DNA from: Bacteroidales bacterium
GTDB lineage: Bacteria; Bacteroidota; Bacteroidia; Bacteroidales; F082
DNA length: 64,000 nucleotides
Assembly: GCA_024710405.1 (NCBI GenBank)
Contig: JANJUV010000017.1
Coordinates: 1-64,000 of the forward strand
Direction: 5' to 3'
The notes under the pieces were generated by a model that did not search any database, had not been told where the DNA came from, and saw nothing but the letters and a program-made list of their open reading frames with translations. The position numbers were made by a program, and so were the translations under genes. Within the stretch, counting starts at the first letter, position 1, and the number at the start of each line of letters is the position of its first letter. This document shows, one piece after another, positions 46,487 through 55,447 of this stretch.

Positions 46487-47404
46487 TTATTCAGCAGACC
46501 TCAGATACATTTTCATGGTCCATAATTCTCCCTGGTCATTTTGTATTTGTATCAAATAGATCCCTGCCGAAAACTCTTGCATCGGGATGCTTTTCTGCCG
46601 GCCTCCGTAAATATTCCCTTGCACAACTACACTTCCTCCGGAGTTGACAACCATGAACTGTGCAGATGACTCAGAAATGATGTTGAGTTGCCCACCAGAG
46701 AGGAATACCCGGGGTGTTTTTGATTCTGTTTCGTCAACAGCCAGCTCTTTCTCAACGTATTGCAGAATTTCTTCCACCCATAGCCTGTACATCAGTCCGC
46801 TGGGATGCAGATTGTCGTTTGCCACGAGTTCAGGCTGTTGCAGGCCAAGTCTGGAAATTGGAGTAATATCGACATAACGAACCTGATACTGTGCCGTAAT
46901 TGTGCGGTTTGCATTGTTGAATGCGTCTATCTCTGCACTTATGGCAGGATTGCCGTTACCAAAAGGTGTGTAGGCATAATCGGGGATTGAAAGCACAAAA
47001 ACACGTTCGGGTTTTCCGCCGGCTAAGGAGATTGCCTGCTCCAGCAAGGCCTGAAATTGAATTGAGTACGTCTGAATACTACCACCAAAAAACTGGTTGT
47101 TGACCCCAATGAGCAGCGAAACAAGGTTGTAGCCCTCCAACGGCATTTGCAGATTGATGGCCTGCTGCAGGGCCGTTGTGGTCCATCCGGTTTGCGCAAT
47201 CAGACGCACTTCGTCAACCTGAAAATTTAGTTTAGTGAGTTCAATAGCAAATTGTTCGGGCCAGCGTTCCTGCTGGCTCACTCCTTGTCCGTAAGTATAA
47301 GAATCGCCAAGAGCCAGAAATCTGACGGGATTAACCGGCTGAATGCTTTGGGCAAAACCGGAAAGTGAAAAAAACAGAAGCAGGATGGACGACAGTTGTT
47401 TCAT
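46487..47404 (-). CDS. T9SS-exported SGNH/GDSL hydrolase
   Basis: This 305-residue secreted esterase-type protein has a signal peptide (MKQLSSILLLFFSLSGFAQS). The SGNH hydrolase domain (about 24-220) has block I LALGDSYTYGQGV with the nucleophile Ser, block III (LLIGVNNQF, with Gly-x-Asn) and block V DNLHPSGLMY supplying Asp and His. The C-terminal T9SS type A sorting domain (about 230-305: SGGSVVVQGNIYGG, FSAGIYLIQI) indicates outer-membrane secretion. Substrates may be acetylated glycans or lipids. Confidence 0.9.
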   Translation of the reverse strand: MKQLSSILLLFFSLSGFAQSIQPVNPVRFLALGDSYTYGQGVSQQERWPEQFAIELTKLNFQVDEVRLIAQTGWTTTALQQAINLQMPLEGYNLVSLLIGVNNQFFGGSIQTYSIQFQALLEQAISLAGGKPERVFVLSIPDYAYTPFGNGNPAISAEIDAFNNANRTITAQYQVRYVDITPISRLGLQQPELVANDNLHPSGLMYRLWVEEILQYVEKELAVDETESKTPRVFLSGGQLNIISESSAQFMVVNSGGSVVVQGNIYGGRQKSIPMQEFSAGIYLIQIQNDQGELWTMKMYLRSAE

Positions 47405-47473
47405 GCAGACAGGCAGCTTACACGCTCCTGAACAAACAAATCATCGCATATAAAAGTTCATCAGGCCCGAACA

Positions 47474-49750
47474 TCAGAAATCATCTTCCAGGCCAGTATT
47501 GCGGGTGGTGCCGGGCTTGCGCTGGTTCTTATCGTATTTGTCGCAATCAAATTCGATGCTGACATCAGCAAGTGGTTTTTCAAAGTCGCCCTGGCTCACG
47601 TTTAGGGCAGGGTCATTGTAAACCTTTTGCATATAGAGCGCCCAGATCGGAAGTGCCATATTGGCGCCTTGTCCGAGGCTGATGGTTCTGAAGTGCACGC
47701 TGCGGTCTTCGGCGCCCACCCAAACACCGGTGGTGAGGTCGGGGGTAATGCCCATGAACCAGCCGTCAGACTGGTTTTGTGTGGTACCTGTTTTGCCAGC
47801 GATGGGGTTGTTCAGCTGATACTTGAATCTAAGCCTTATCCCTGTTCCGCTTTCGACTACTCCTTTCATGAGTTGTATCATCTTGAAGGCGGTGGTTTCG
47901 TCCATAGCTTCATTTTTTTCGGGCACATAACGGTCGATCACATTACCGTTTTTGTCTTCGATACGGGTAACGAACACAGGTTTCACATAAACCCCCTTAT
48001 TGGCATAGGTATTCATGGCGCCAACCATTTCGTAGAGGGAAATATCCGGTGTTCCGAGGGCGATGGCCGGTACAGGGTCAATAGGGGCTGTAACACCCAT
48101 TTTACGCGCCATTTGAATGACCGATTCGGGTGAAAAGCGCTTGATCAGGTAGGCCGAAATCCAGTTGTTGGAGTTTGCCAGAGCCCATTTAAGTGTTACT
48201 TCTTCGCCAATGCGTTCGTCGCTCGAGTTGCGCGGCTCCCAAAATGTGCCATCCCACAGTTGCACGCTGTATTTGATGTTCGGAACTTTGTAGCAGGGCG
48301 AATATTCGCCTTCCTGCATGGCAAGGGTATACAGGAAAGGCTTAAAGGTGGAGCCAACCTGCCGCCTTGCCTGTGTGGCGTGGTCGTACTTGAAGAAGGT
48401 GTAGTCGTTGCCCCCGACATAGGCCCGCACAAAACCCGTGTGTGACTCAATGGAAAGCAGGCTCGACATGAGGTAATGCTTATAGTAACGGATAGAATCG
48501 ATGGGTGTCATCACCGTGTCGCGCGGTCCGTTCCACGAAAACACGCGCATCCGCACCGGTGTCCGGAATGATTGGTTAATTTCATCAGCTGTTGCACCAC
48601 TGGTTTTTAAAAGCCGGTAGCGGTCGCTGCGGCGGATGGCCTGCTGGATAATCTTGTCCACTTCGGTGCGCATATCCTGTGGAGGAAAAACAAAGGGAGC
48701 GTTCGGATATCCTTTCCAGTGCTTGTGAAAGGCAGGCTGCAGGTCGAGTCCAAGGTGCTCACGAACAGCTTGCTCTGCATGCTGTTGCATTCGGGAGTTT
48801 ATGGTCGTATAGATCTTTAAGCCGTCTTTATAAAGGTCGTAGGGGGTGCCATCGGCTTTGAAATGAGTTGCGCACCAGGAGTGCATCTGCGCCCTTAAGA
48901 ATTCCCTGAAGTAATTGGCCTGGCCTGCATTGTGGTCCATAATGCCATAGTTACTCATATCGATGGGGATACGTTTCACTGAGTCGGCCACTGAGGGTGT
49001 AATGAAGCCGTATTCGGCCATTTTGCTGATCACTAGGTTACGTCGTTGCAGGGCGCGTTCGGGATTACGTACAGGACTGTACCAGGTAGGGGCATTTACC
49101 ACACCGGCCATCAGGGCGGCCTCCTCGATCAGAAGCGAGTCGGGCGATTTGTTGAAAAAGGTGAGCGATGCTGACTTGATCCCGAAGGAATGGCTGCCAA
49201 AAGCTACCGTGTTCAGATACATCGCCATGATCTCCTCTTTGGAGTAATTCCGCTCGAGTTTAGTAGCCGTTACCCATTCCTGAAACTTACGGATAACCAG
49301 TTTGGGTGTGCTGAGGTTCTGGCCACGCGGAAAAAGGTTTTTGGCCAGTTGCTGTGTCAGGGTACTGCCGCCTCCTTTTTTGTTTCCTGTTACCACGCCC
49401 CAGGCCACTCTGACCAGGGCTTTACGGTCAATCCCGGTGTGTTCGGTGAAACGGATGTCTTCGATGGCAAGCAATGCACTCACCATATTGGGCGACAGTT
49501 CCTGAAAATGCACATTAGACCTGTTTTCGATATAATAAGTACCCAGGAGTACACCATCGGCCGAATATATCTCTGAGGCCAGATTAGTGGTGGGGTTTTC
49601 GAGTTCTTCAAACGAAGGCATAGGGCCGAACCACTCATAGGCTATTCCGTAAAAGAAGATGACCACCGCTGCCAGCAGGGCAATATACACCATCCAGAGC
49701 CTGATTAAAAACTTTTTGACGGAATTGTTTCCTTTGTTTGTGGCTGTCAT
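47474..49750 (-). CDS. mrcA: class A penicillin-binding protein 1A
   Basis: A 758-residue bifunctional peptidoglycan synthase. An N-terminal membrane helix (about 12-32) is followed by a glycosyltransferase domain (about 55-235) with catalytic Glu in AIEDIRFTEHTGID, GGSTLTQQLAKN, and RKFQEWVTATKLERNYSKEEIM. The transpeptidase domain has SXXK serine in STFKPFLY, SNN (LANSNNWISAY) and KTGTT. It is downstream of gldH (25 bp), in the same order as holB-ricT-gldH-PBP in other Bacteroidota. Confidence 0.95.
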   Translation of the reverse strand: MTATNKGNNSVKKFLIRLWMVYIALLAAVVIFFYGIAYEWFGPMPSFEELENPTTNLASEIYSADGVLLGTYYIENRSNVHFQELSPNMVSALLAIEDIRFTEHTGIDRKALVRVAWGVVTGNKKGGGSTLTQQLAKNLFPRGQNLSTPKLVIRKFQEWVTATKLERNYSKEEIMAMYLNTVAFGSHSFGIKSASLTFFNKSPDSLLIEEAALMAGVVNAPTWYSPVRNPERALQRRNLVISKMAEYGFITPSVADSVKRIPIDMSNYGIMDHNAGQANYFREFLRAQMHSWCATHFKADGTPYDLYKDGLKIYTTINSRMQQHAEQAVREHLGLDLQPAFHKHWKGYPNAPFVFPPQDMRTEVDKIIQQAIRRSDRYRLLKTSGATADEINQSFRTPVRMRVFSWNGPRDTVMTPIDSIRYYKHYLMSSLLSIESHTGFVRAYVGGNDYTFFKYDHATQARRQVGSTFKPFLYTLAMQEGEYSPCYKVPNIKYSVQLWDGTFWEPRNSSDERIGEEVTLKWALANSNNWISAYLIKRFSPESVIQMARKMGVTAPIDPVPAIALGTPDISLYEMVGAMNTYANKGVYVKPVFVTRIEDKNGNVIDRYVPEKNEAMDETTAFKMIQLMKGVVESGTGIRLRFKYQLNNPIAGKTGTTQNQSDGWFMGITPDLTTGVWVGAEDRSVHFRTISLGQGANMALPIWALYMQKVYNDPALNVSQGDFEKPLADVSIEFDCDKYDKNQRKPGTTRNTGLEDDF

Positions 49751-49774
49751 GTATACTTGAGATTAAATTGCTGA

Positions 49775-50245
49775 TCAGTTCTCCTTCTGAATTCTGATGC
49801 CAATATCGGTGATGCCTTTGAGCACGTCATCGCGCATGGCTTGTTCCACCTCAAAATGATACGTTCCTTTCAGGGGGAATTTCAGCGAAGGATTCAGCAA
49901 TATCTGATTTTCCCTGATTTGACCGTTTCCTCTTCCCAGCCAGGCTCCCGCAGGATCGGCCAACATACATTCGATGGTATCGCGTGTGATGTTTCCGTTC
50001 GGGAAACGGGTGTTCAGAAACAGATAGAAATTGCTGTAGCGATAATCAACCGTATTGCGCAGGTTGACAAAAAACCGGTAGGTAGCAAGGGTGTCGCCGA
50101 TGTACACCTCAAAAGTGGCTTTCTCATTCTTGTCCCATCCCTGTTCAGAAACAGCGATATTCTGATCGAGCACCCTGCCCGGATCGCAGGCAGGCATGAT
50201 CAATGCCAAAACAAAAAAAACGGAGCTGAAACGGAGAAACCTCAT
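49775..50245 (-). CDS. gldH: gliding motility lipoprotein GldH
   Basis: From ATG 50245 the protein has a lipoprotein signal ending LALIMPAC (lipobox Cys20) and a body of about 137 residues typical of GldH (DKNEKATFEVYIGD, YRFFVNLRNTVDYRYSNFYLFLNTRFPNG, GTYHFEVEQAMRDDVLKGITDIGIRIQKE). GldH is required for gliding motility and cell-surface function in Flavobacterium, and is retained in non-gliding Bacteroidota, where its role is unclear. The longer open frame to 50365 would precede the lipobox with non-signal sequence. It lies between ricT and PBP1A, the conserved position. Confidence 0.92.
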   Translation of the reverse strand: MRFLRFSSVFFVLALIMPACDPGRVLDQNIAVSEQGWDKNEKATFEVYIGDTLATYRFFVNLRNTVDYRYSNFYLFLNTRFPNGNITRDTIECMLADPAGAWLGRGNGQIRENQILLNPSLKFPLKGTYHFEVEQAMRDDVLKGITDIGIRIQKEN

Positions 50246-50291
50246 AAAAACCGGCTTTACATAACAATGCTGAAAACCTGTTTTTATTGTA

Positions 50292-51398
50292 TCAGTCGAA
50301 ACGGGTAAGATCGCCATCGTTGTTGTTGTTTGCAAAATCAGCATGTTGTTCTTTGAGGAAGGCAAAGTCCTCGAGTTTTTCGGGCATTTTGCCTTTTCGG
50401 TTACTCTCGTGGATTTCCTTCACTTTATCAATGGGTATGGCCATGAGGTTCATACGTTCGTGGGTATAGCTGTACCACATGAGTTTGCGGAACACATCCG
50501 TTTTCTGGTGGATTGCTTCACCCTGCTTGGTCCTCAGGCTTATGCGGTCGTCGGGGAAATCCTTCAGTGCATCGGCATAGGCGGCATACTCATAGTTGAG
50601 GCAGCATTTGAGTTTGCCGCATTGTCCGGCAAGTTTCTGCGGGTTGGGCGACAACTGCTGGGCACGGGCCACATGGGTAGAAACTGAGCAGAAATCGGCC
50701 ATCCAGGAGGAGCAGCAGAGTTCGCGTCCGCACGACCCGATGCCGCCCAGCTTGGCAGCCTCCTGTCTTGCGCCTATCTGCTTCATCTCGACCCTGATGC
50801 GAAACTCTTCGGCTAGTCTTTTGATGAGCACCCTGAAATCCACGCGGTCCTCGGCGGTGTAATAAAAAATGGCCTTAGTCTTGTCGCCCTGATATTCAAC
50901 ATCGTTGAGTTTCATGTCGAGCCCAAGTTCCATGGCGATCTCCCGTGTCTTGAACAGCGTTTCATTCTCGACTTCAATGGCACTTACCCACTTCTCGACA
51001 TCGGCCAGCCTTGCGTGTCTGTACACTTTTTTGTGTTCTTCGGGCTTCTGGACGATCTTTTTCCTTTTCATTTGAAGGGCAACAATATCGCCGGTAAGGG
51101 TCACTATACCTATATCGTGGCCTGAGCTGGCTTCCACGGCAATGATTTCGCCTTCTTTGAGTTCGATATCGTCAGTGTATGAAAAGAAATCCTTTCTTCC
51201 GTTTTTGAACCGAACTTCGGCCATGCGGAGCTGACCGGCCTCTACCGGGCTGTCGTAGCCTTTCAGCCAGTTGTGTTCATCAAGTTTGCAGCACTGGTGC
51301 TGAAAGATGCGGTCTTTGGGATTGAAAACGCGTGGGGCACGGCAGCAGCCTCGTGGAATGAAAAGCTCGGCTCCCTTGCCTGTATGTTGTTCGGACAT
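50292..51398 (-). CDS. ricT: PSP1-domain protein RicT
   Basis: This 368-residue protein has a PSP1/RicT domain (about 70-300) with the cysteine-rich iron-sulfur-type segments SCGRELCCSSWM and GQCGKLKCCLNYE. In Bacillus the RicT complex affects RNA processing. The Bacteroidota relative is of uncertain role. The N-terminus has its own Cys-rich stretch (IPRGCCRAPRVFNP, QHQCCKL). It is between holB and gldH with gaps of 390 and 46 bp. Confidence 0.9.
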   Translation of the reverse strand: MSEQHTGKGAELFIPRGCCRAPRVFNPKDRIFQHQCCKLDEHNWLKGYDSPVEAGQLRMAEVRFKNGRKDFFSYTDDIELKEGEIIAVEASSGHDIGIVTLTGDIVALQMKRKKIVQKPEEHKKVYRHARLADVEKWVSAIEVENETLFKTREIAMELGLDMKLNDVEYQGDKTKAIFYYTAEDRVDFRVLIKRLAEEFRIRVEMKQIGARQEAAKLGGIGSCGRELCCSSWMADFCSVSTHVARAQQLSPNPQKLAGQCGKLKCCLNYEYAAYADALKDFPDDRISLRTKQGEAIHQKTDVFRKLMWYSYTHERMNLMAIPIDKVKEIHESNRKGKMPEKLEDFAFLKEQHADFANNNNDGDLTRFD

Positions 51399-51788
51399 TG
51401 ATGTTCAATTTACAGTACAAAGTTACGAAGAAGAACGGAGTTACATGAGGAGAAAAGAACTTTGAGAAGCTTTTGTGCCTTGCCTGATCTATGGCTGTTG
51501 CACAAAGTGCCACGGAGGAAACACAGAGTTGCACAAAGAAAAATAAACTTTGAGGCTCTTTGTGGCTACTTTGTGTCGCTCTGTGCCATAGCCATTGCGA
51601 ACCTTAGCTGTTGCACTTAATGCCACAAAGACACCAAGACACAAAGTATCACAAAAAAAATATTCCGGTAGATAAACACTTTGTGTAGCTTAGTGTATTC
51701 GTGCCTTAATGGCAAAAAAGAAAGTTCATTTCGTAACTTTGTGAAACTCTGTGATGCTCTGTGGAACTCTGTGCCATAGCCTGCACAA
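51399..51788. repeat. degenerate CACAAAG intergenic repeats between ricT and holB
   Basis: The stretch is built from imperfect copies of CACAAAG/CTTTGTG words in both orientations, such as GTTGCACAAAG, CTCTTTGTGGC, GACACAAAG, CACTTTGTG and CTCTGTGCCATAG (the last twice, near 51580 and 51770). No gene is visible. A minus-strand box TAACTTTG (51425-51418) may be the -7 element for ricT. Confidence 0.6.
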
Positions 51789-52925
51789 TCAGTTTTTCAT
51801 CCTGAGCAACTTCACCATTTTCAGGCTGATATCGGTGAACAGTATCCCTGCATGGGCATTTCGTTCGATGTGGTTAATTCCTTCCTCCATCAGGCGGATC
51901 ATCGGTTCAATGTTGATGGCCTGCACAAAGGGGGCAAACTTCAGGTTGAACTCTTTTTCTTCATCGGTCAGCCTGAGCATTTCGTGCAGCCGGCTGTTGA
52001 CAAGCAGTCCGTTGCGAAACACATGCAGTCCGTAATGCAGCAGCGCTTTTTGTTTTTCGCGGCCAATCGTAGCAATGTTTGCCGTGAAATCTGTTAATTC
52101 CGGTATGGCCGATTTGAAGCACAGGCGCATCCATTGCTGAAATGTCCGGAAATAGTATTTCTCCTCTTCGTTGTTTTCCTGAAGCCGGAGGGCTTCGAGC
52201 CAGTTTCCTTCCGACAGCATGGCAGCTTCACGAACTTCGGCCTCACGGCATTGGTAGCGTTCGGTGAGTGCCTTAAGAACATCCTGATCTGCGATGCGTG
52301 GAACCTTGACAAGATAGGTTCGGGAGCGTACCGTTGGCAGGATTTCCTCCTGTTCTTCGGCTATCAGCAGAAAGAGTGTTTTCGCCGGCGGTTCTTCCAA
52401 AAGCTTTAATAATTTGTTGGCTGCCTGGATGTTGATCTTCTCAGCCATCCAGATAATGGCTATTTTATACTCGGCTTCATATGCCTTAAATCCAAGCTTT
52501 CTGATCAGTTCGTTGGCATCACGGGTAAAGATGGTTCCCTGCTTGTTCTCGACCCCCAGAAATTCATACCAGTCGTTCAGATGGGTATAGGCCCCTTCGC
52601 GCACGACATACTGTCGCCATTCTTCCATAAAAAGCACCGATTCGGGATTGCTTTTTATCTTCTTCGTTGTGGTGGTGGGAAAAACAGCGTGCAGGTCGGG
52701 ATGAATGAGTTTTTCCATTTTAATGCATGAAGGGCAGGTGCCGCAGCTGTCGTCAGCAGTTCGTGCGGTGCAGTTGATATAAGTCGCATAAGCTAATGCG
52801 AGGGCAAGTTTTCCGCTTCCCGGAGGGCCCAGAAACATCTGTGCATGACTCACCCTGCTTTCGGTGACAGACTGGATGAGTTTCTGCTTCAAGGCATCCT
52901 GACCGATGATCTGACGGAAAAGCAT
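51789..52925 (-). CDS. holB: DNA polymerase III delta' subunit
   Basis: This 378-residue clamp-loader ATPase-like subunit has the N-terminal motif FRQIIGQDALKQKL, the P-loop GPPGSGKLALALA, a Cys-rich zinc-type segment (CTARTADDSCGTCPSC), KKLEEPPAKTLFLLIAEE-type sensor region, and an SRT (VRSRTYLV) arginine segment. Delta' subunits usually do not bind ATP productively, even where a P-loop remains. Length is normal. A minus-strand -7 box TACTTTTG at 52951-52958 precedes the start. It heads the conserved holB-ricT-gldH-PBP1A block. Confidence 0.92.
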   Translation of the reverse strand: MLFRQIIGQDALKQKLIQSVTESRVSHAQMFLGPPGSGKLALALAYATYINCTARTADDSCGTCPSCIKMEKLIHPDLHAVFPTTTTKKIKSNPESVLFMEEWRQYVVREGAYTHLNDWYEFLGVENKQGTIFTRDANELIRKLGFKAYEAEYKIAIIWMAEKINIQAANKLLKLLEEPPAKTLFLLIAEEQEEILPTVRSRTYLVKVPRIADQDVLKALTERYQCREAEVREAAMLSEGNWLEALRLQENNEEEKYYFRTFQQWMRLCFKSAIPELTDFTANIATIGREKQKALLHYGLHVFRNGLLVNSRLHEMLRLTDEEKEFNLKFAPFVQAINIEPMIRLMEEGINHIERNAHAGILFTDISLKMVKLLRMKN

Positions 52926-52950
52926 GCTGCGCTGTAGCTGAATGAAGCTT

Positions 52951-52958
52951 CAAAAGTA
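52951..52958 (-). promoter_or_regulatory. -7 promoter box for holB
   Basis: The minus strand reads TACTTTTG, a TAnnTTTG match 26 bp upstream of the holB ATG. No good -33 partner was found. Confidence 0.4.
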
Positions 52959-53062
52959 CATGAAAAAATGGATGGGTACGATAGATTGGTGATTGGCAAA
53001 ATAGGCTAATAAACGGATCTATCCATGAAACAACGGTTTTGCTGCAATTTGGTTGGGTGGAG

Positions 53063-53111
53063 ATCAGTGATCAGTGATCAGTGAACAGTGATCAGTGAAC
53101 AGTGAACAGTG
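53063..53111. repeat. 7-bp tandem repeat, seven copies
   Basis: Seven direct copies of A(T/A)CAGTG, with ATCAGTG and AACAGTG interspersed and an eighth degraded copy (ATCGGGG) at 53112-53118. It lies between holB and the T9SS propeller gene, 17 bp from the latter's stop codon. Confidence 0.85.
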
Positions 53112-53127
53112 ATCGGGGACAGTAACC

Positions 53128-54720
53128 CTACCGTACCACCAACCGCCCGCTTTGCCAGTTTCTTCCATCCCACAACCTGACAACATACAAACCGACAGGA
53201 AGTTGAGCGGTTTCTATTTTATGGAAGTTGCTCACGGGTTGTGCCTTGTAAAGCAGGCTGCCTTCGGGGTTGTAAAGCTCTATTTGCATGTCTGATAAGG
53301 GAATATCTGCAGGCAGTTGCAGCCAGACTTCGGTGGTGGCGGGATTGGGGAAGAGGTTCATTGATTGCCGGTTTGCAATCGGATTGACTATATGGGTGGT
53401 ATCGTCAAGGGCAATTTCGAACAACCAGGCATTGTAGTTGTGGAAGGTGCCGCATTGCACATCAAAAGAAGGACTGTAATTGCTTGATGCCGCAAACACA
53501 TAATTGTAATCGCTTTTTTTGAGGACTGTATGCGGGTTTTCCAGCCTTTCACTCCACTTACCCCCATAACATTGCTGCCATATCAATTCCCCATCACCAT
53601 CCAATTTCACCACCCAGATATCGAAATCACCACTTAATGAGTGGTTACCGCTGACATCTCCATCAAATGAATTTGTCATTCCGATAACTACAAATCCCCC
53701 ATCTACTGTCAGAGTAAGGTAATTTGGATTATCGCTGCGATATCCTCCCAGGCATTTTTGCCATACGATCTCCAATTGTTCGTCCAATCGGACTACCCAG
53801 ATGTCGCTTTTCTCTTCAGGCTGGTTGCCATGAAAACCTGAAACATCTCCGTCATTTGAATAAGTGACAGCTACAAATACATAACCATCTTCCAATTCAA
53901 TGATAGAGTGACCTGTGTCGTAGTGACTGCCTCCATAGCAATACTGCGTAAGGATGTTGCCCTGTAGGTCGAGCTCAACGATCCACACATCGCCCCAGGC
54001 TCCGTCAGGAAAACATTCTACAAGCCCCCCGTGCCACTGTGCCGCACCGATCATCATGATGTTACCTGCCTTGTTCACGATCATCGAAACACAATTGTCC
54101 AGGCCATCGTTGCCCAGGGTCTTCTCCCACTCAAGATTGCCCAACGAATCGCATTTAGCCATCCAGCAATCGCCAATGCCATAAAAATGGGTCACATCGC
54201 CACCACCAATCCCTATACGGTCTATCATCACAAACCCACCGTCAGGGGTCAGGATCAAGTCCCTTGGATTGTCAACTCCAGTACAACCATAGGTTTTCTC
54301 CCATTGGATATCACCAAGTCCATTGATTTTAACAACCCATAAATCTGCAAAACCATTGTTCCCGGATTGAACATCACCATCTGTTGATCCGGCATATCCA
54401 AAAATAAAGTACTCATCCTCAGATTTCTTAATCAATTTTTCAGGTGTTTCGCCATATGAACCACCATAACATTTTTCCCAAAGCATTATGCCAACACTAT
54501 CGGTGCGTACCAACCAAATATCATTCGAGCCGTGATAGTTGGTAACCCCTTCTCCTGAATTCACTTCAAGGCCAAATAAATACCCTTCACCAATAGATAC
54601 AATTCCAAAAGCAAAGACATTTTCATCGTTTCCATAACACTGTTGCCATTTGATTACAGGGATTTGGGAAAAGGTGTTTAAGGTGCAAAAAAATAAGAAA
54701 GCAATTAAAAAATTTTTCAT
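53128..54720 (-). CDS. T9SS-secreted seven-repeat predicted beta-propeller
   Basis: This 530-residue secreted protein has a signal peptide (MKNFLIAFLFFCTLNTFSQ). Between about 22 and 445 there are seven repeats of roughly 55-65 residues, each ending in a motif of the form D-I/L-W-x-V/A-x-x-D...G-x-I-x-W-(E/Q)-K-(C/T)-x-G-(G/C/N), for example LWVVKINGLGDIQWEKTYG and IWVVKLDGDGELIWQQCYG. The count and spacing suit a seven-bladed beta-propeller. The C-terminus (about 455-530) is a T9SS type A sorting domain (NLFPNPATTEVWLQLP, LPVGLYVVRL). Function is probably surface binding; it is downstream of the 7-bp repeat. Confidence 0.88.
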   Translation of the reverse strand: MKNFLIAFLFFCTLNTFSQIPVIKWQQCYGNDENVFAFGIVSIGEGYLFGLEVNSGEGVTNYHGSNDIWLVRTDSVGIMLWEKCYGGSYGETPEKLIKKSEDEYFIFGYAGSTDGDVQSGNNGFADLWVVKINGLGDIQWEKTYGCTGVDNPRDLILTPDGGFVMIDRIGIGGGDVTHFYGIGDCWMAKCDSLGNLEWEKTLGNDGLDNCVSMIVNKAGNIMMIGAAQWHGGLVECFPDGAWGDVWIVELDLQGNILTQYCYGGSHYDTGHSIIELEDGYVFVAVTYSNDGDVSGFHGNQPEEKSDIWVVRLDEQLEIVWQKCLGGYRSDNPNYLTLTVDGGFVVIGMTNSFDGDVSGNHSLSGDFDIWVVKLDGDGELIWQQCYGGKWSERLENPHTVLKKSDYNYVFAASSNYSPSFDVQCGTFHNYNAWLFEIALDDTTHIVNPIANRQSMNLFPNPATTEVWLQLPADIPLSDMQIELYNPEGSLLYKAQPVSNFHKIETAQLPVGLYVVRLWDGRNWQSGRLVVR

Positions 54721-54729
54721 CGTTAATAA

Positions 54730-54771
54730 AAACCTGAACCATTCCCCAAAAACAGGGAATGGTTCAGGTTT
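54730..54771. terminator. 17-bp perfect stem terminator
   Basis: The arms at 54730-54746 and 54755-54771 are perfectly complementary over 17 bp with an 8-nt loop. It follows the minus-strand orphan sorting-domain gene (stop codon at 54777) and lies upstream of the propeller gene start at 54720. A/T-rich flanks on both sides permit either direction. Confidence 0.85.
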
Positions 54772-54776
54772 ATGTT

Positions 54777-55190
54777 TTAGTTAATAATTAATTTACCGCT
54801 TTTGCTCTGGTTTCCTGCTTTCAGGATGTAAAAATAAGTTCCCTTCTTTACTTCCCTTATGTCCCAAAGCTGCTGGCCTTGATTAACCTTCAGGGTAAAT
54901 GAAACAACATTCCTACCCTGTGCATCGGTTATCTGCAACAGTGCTTCTTGAGCCTGTGCAGGCAGTCTGAACTCAAATGCAGCCCAGGTGCTCGCCGGGT
55001 TGGGCATTACGCTTATGTACATACCATTATCTGCTTCATTTGCGCCCGGCATTACCGCCGTGCTTTTCATTGCCGCAGTGTCGTCAACCGGCAGACAGTC
55101 GTAGTACTGATGTCCGTAGGCATAAGTTAACAGGTTCTTTGCCATCAATTGGCCTTTGCCACATTCAGATAAAAAGAAAATTTTTGCCAT
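54777..55190 (-). pseudogene. orphan T9SS sorting-domain fragment
   Basis: The 137-residue frame ends in a complete T9SS type A sorting domain (ISVMPNPASTWAAFEFRLP, LQITDAQGRNVVSFTL, VKKGTYFYILKAG) but has no signal peptide. The start reads MAKIFFLSECGKG, followed by sequence resembling the end of a larger secreted protein. A stop codon (TAA) closes the frame seven codons upstream. It is probably the 3' remnant of a degraded T9SS cargo gene, although a strong terminator follows it. A short intact protein without secretion would not make sense with this domain. Confidence 0.6.
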
Positions 55191-55447
55191 TGGGCTAATT
55201 CCTTTTATTTACATTCATCTGTTTTGGTTGACGGAATCTACTATATGGCAATCCGTATGATTAATTTTACACTTGCACTTCATGAACCAAATATACATAA
55301 TTTGATTGTATCCTTATTTCTTATGAACATGATGGTTTAGCTTCTGTTTGACACGGATTATTCGGCTTCGCCTCATGAGATCGCTTCGCTAAGTTACAAA
55401 TCCGCGCCAGAGTAAAGAATTATTCACAAAAGTTTTCATAATCATAA
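55191..55447. other. non-coding gap with possible gene debris
   Basis: No gene is visible. The segment near 55350-55425 contains GGATTATTCGGCTTCGCC and CAAATCCGCGCCAG, which look like degenerate intergenic-repeat words. It may hold the degraded upstream part of the sorting-domain fragment. Confidence 0.4.

Noticed and set aside
53063-53111. Heptamer array as a CRISPR
   Set aside because: The unit is 7 bp with no spacers and no cas genes are in the window.
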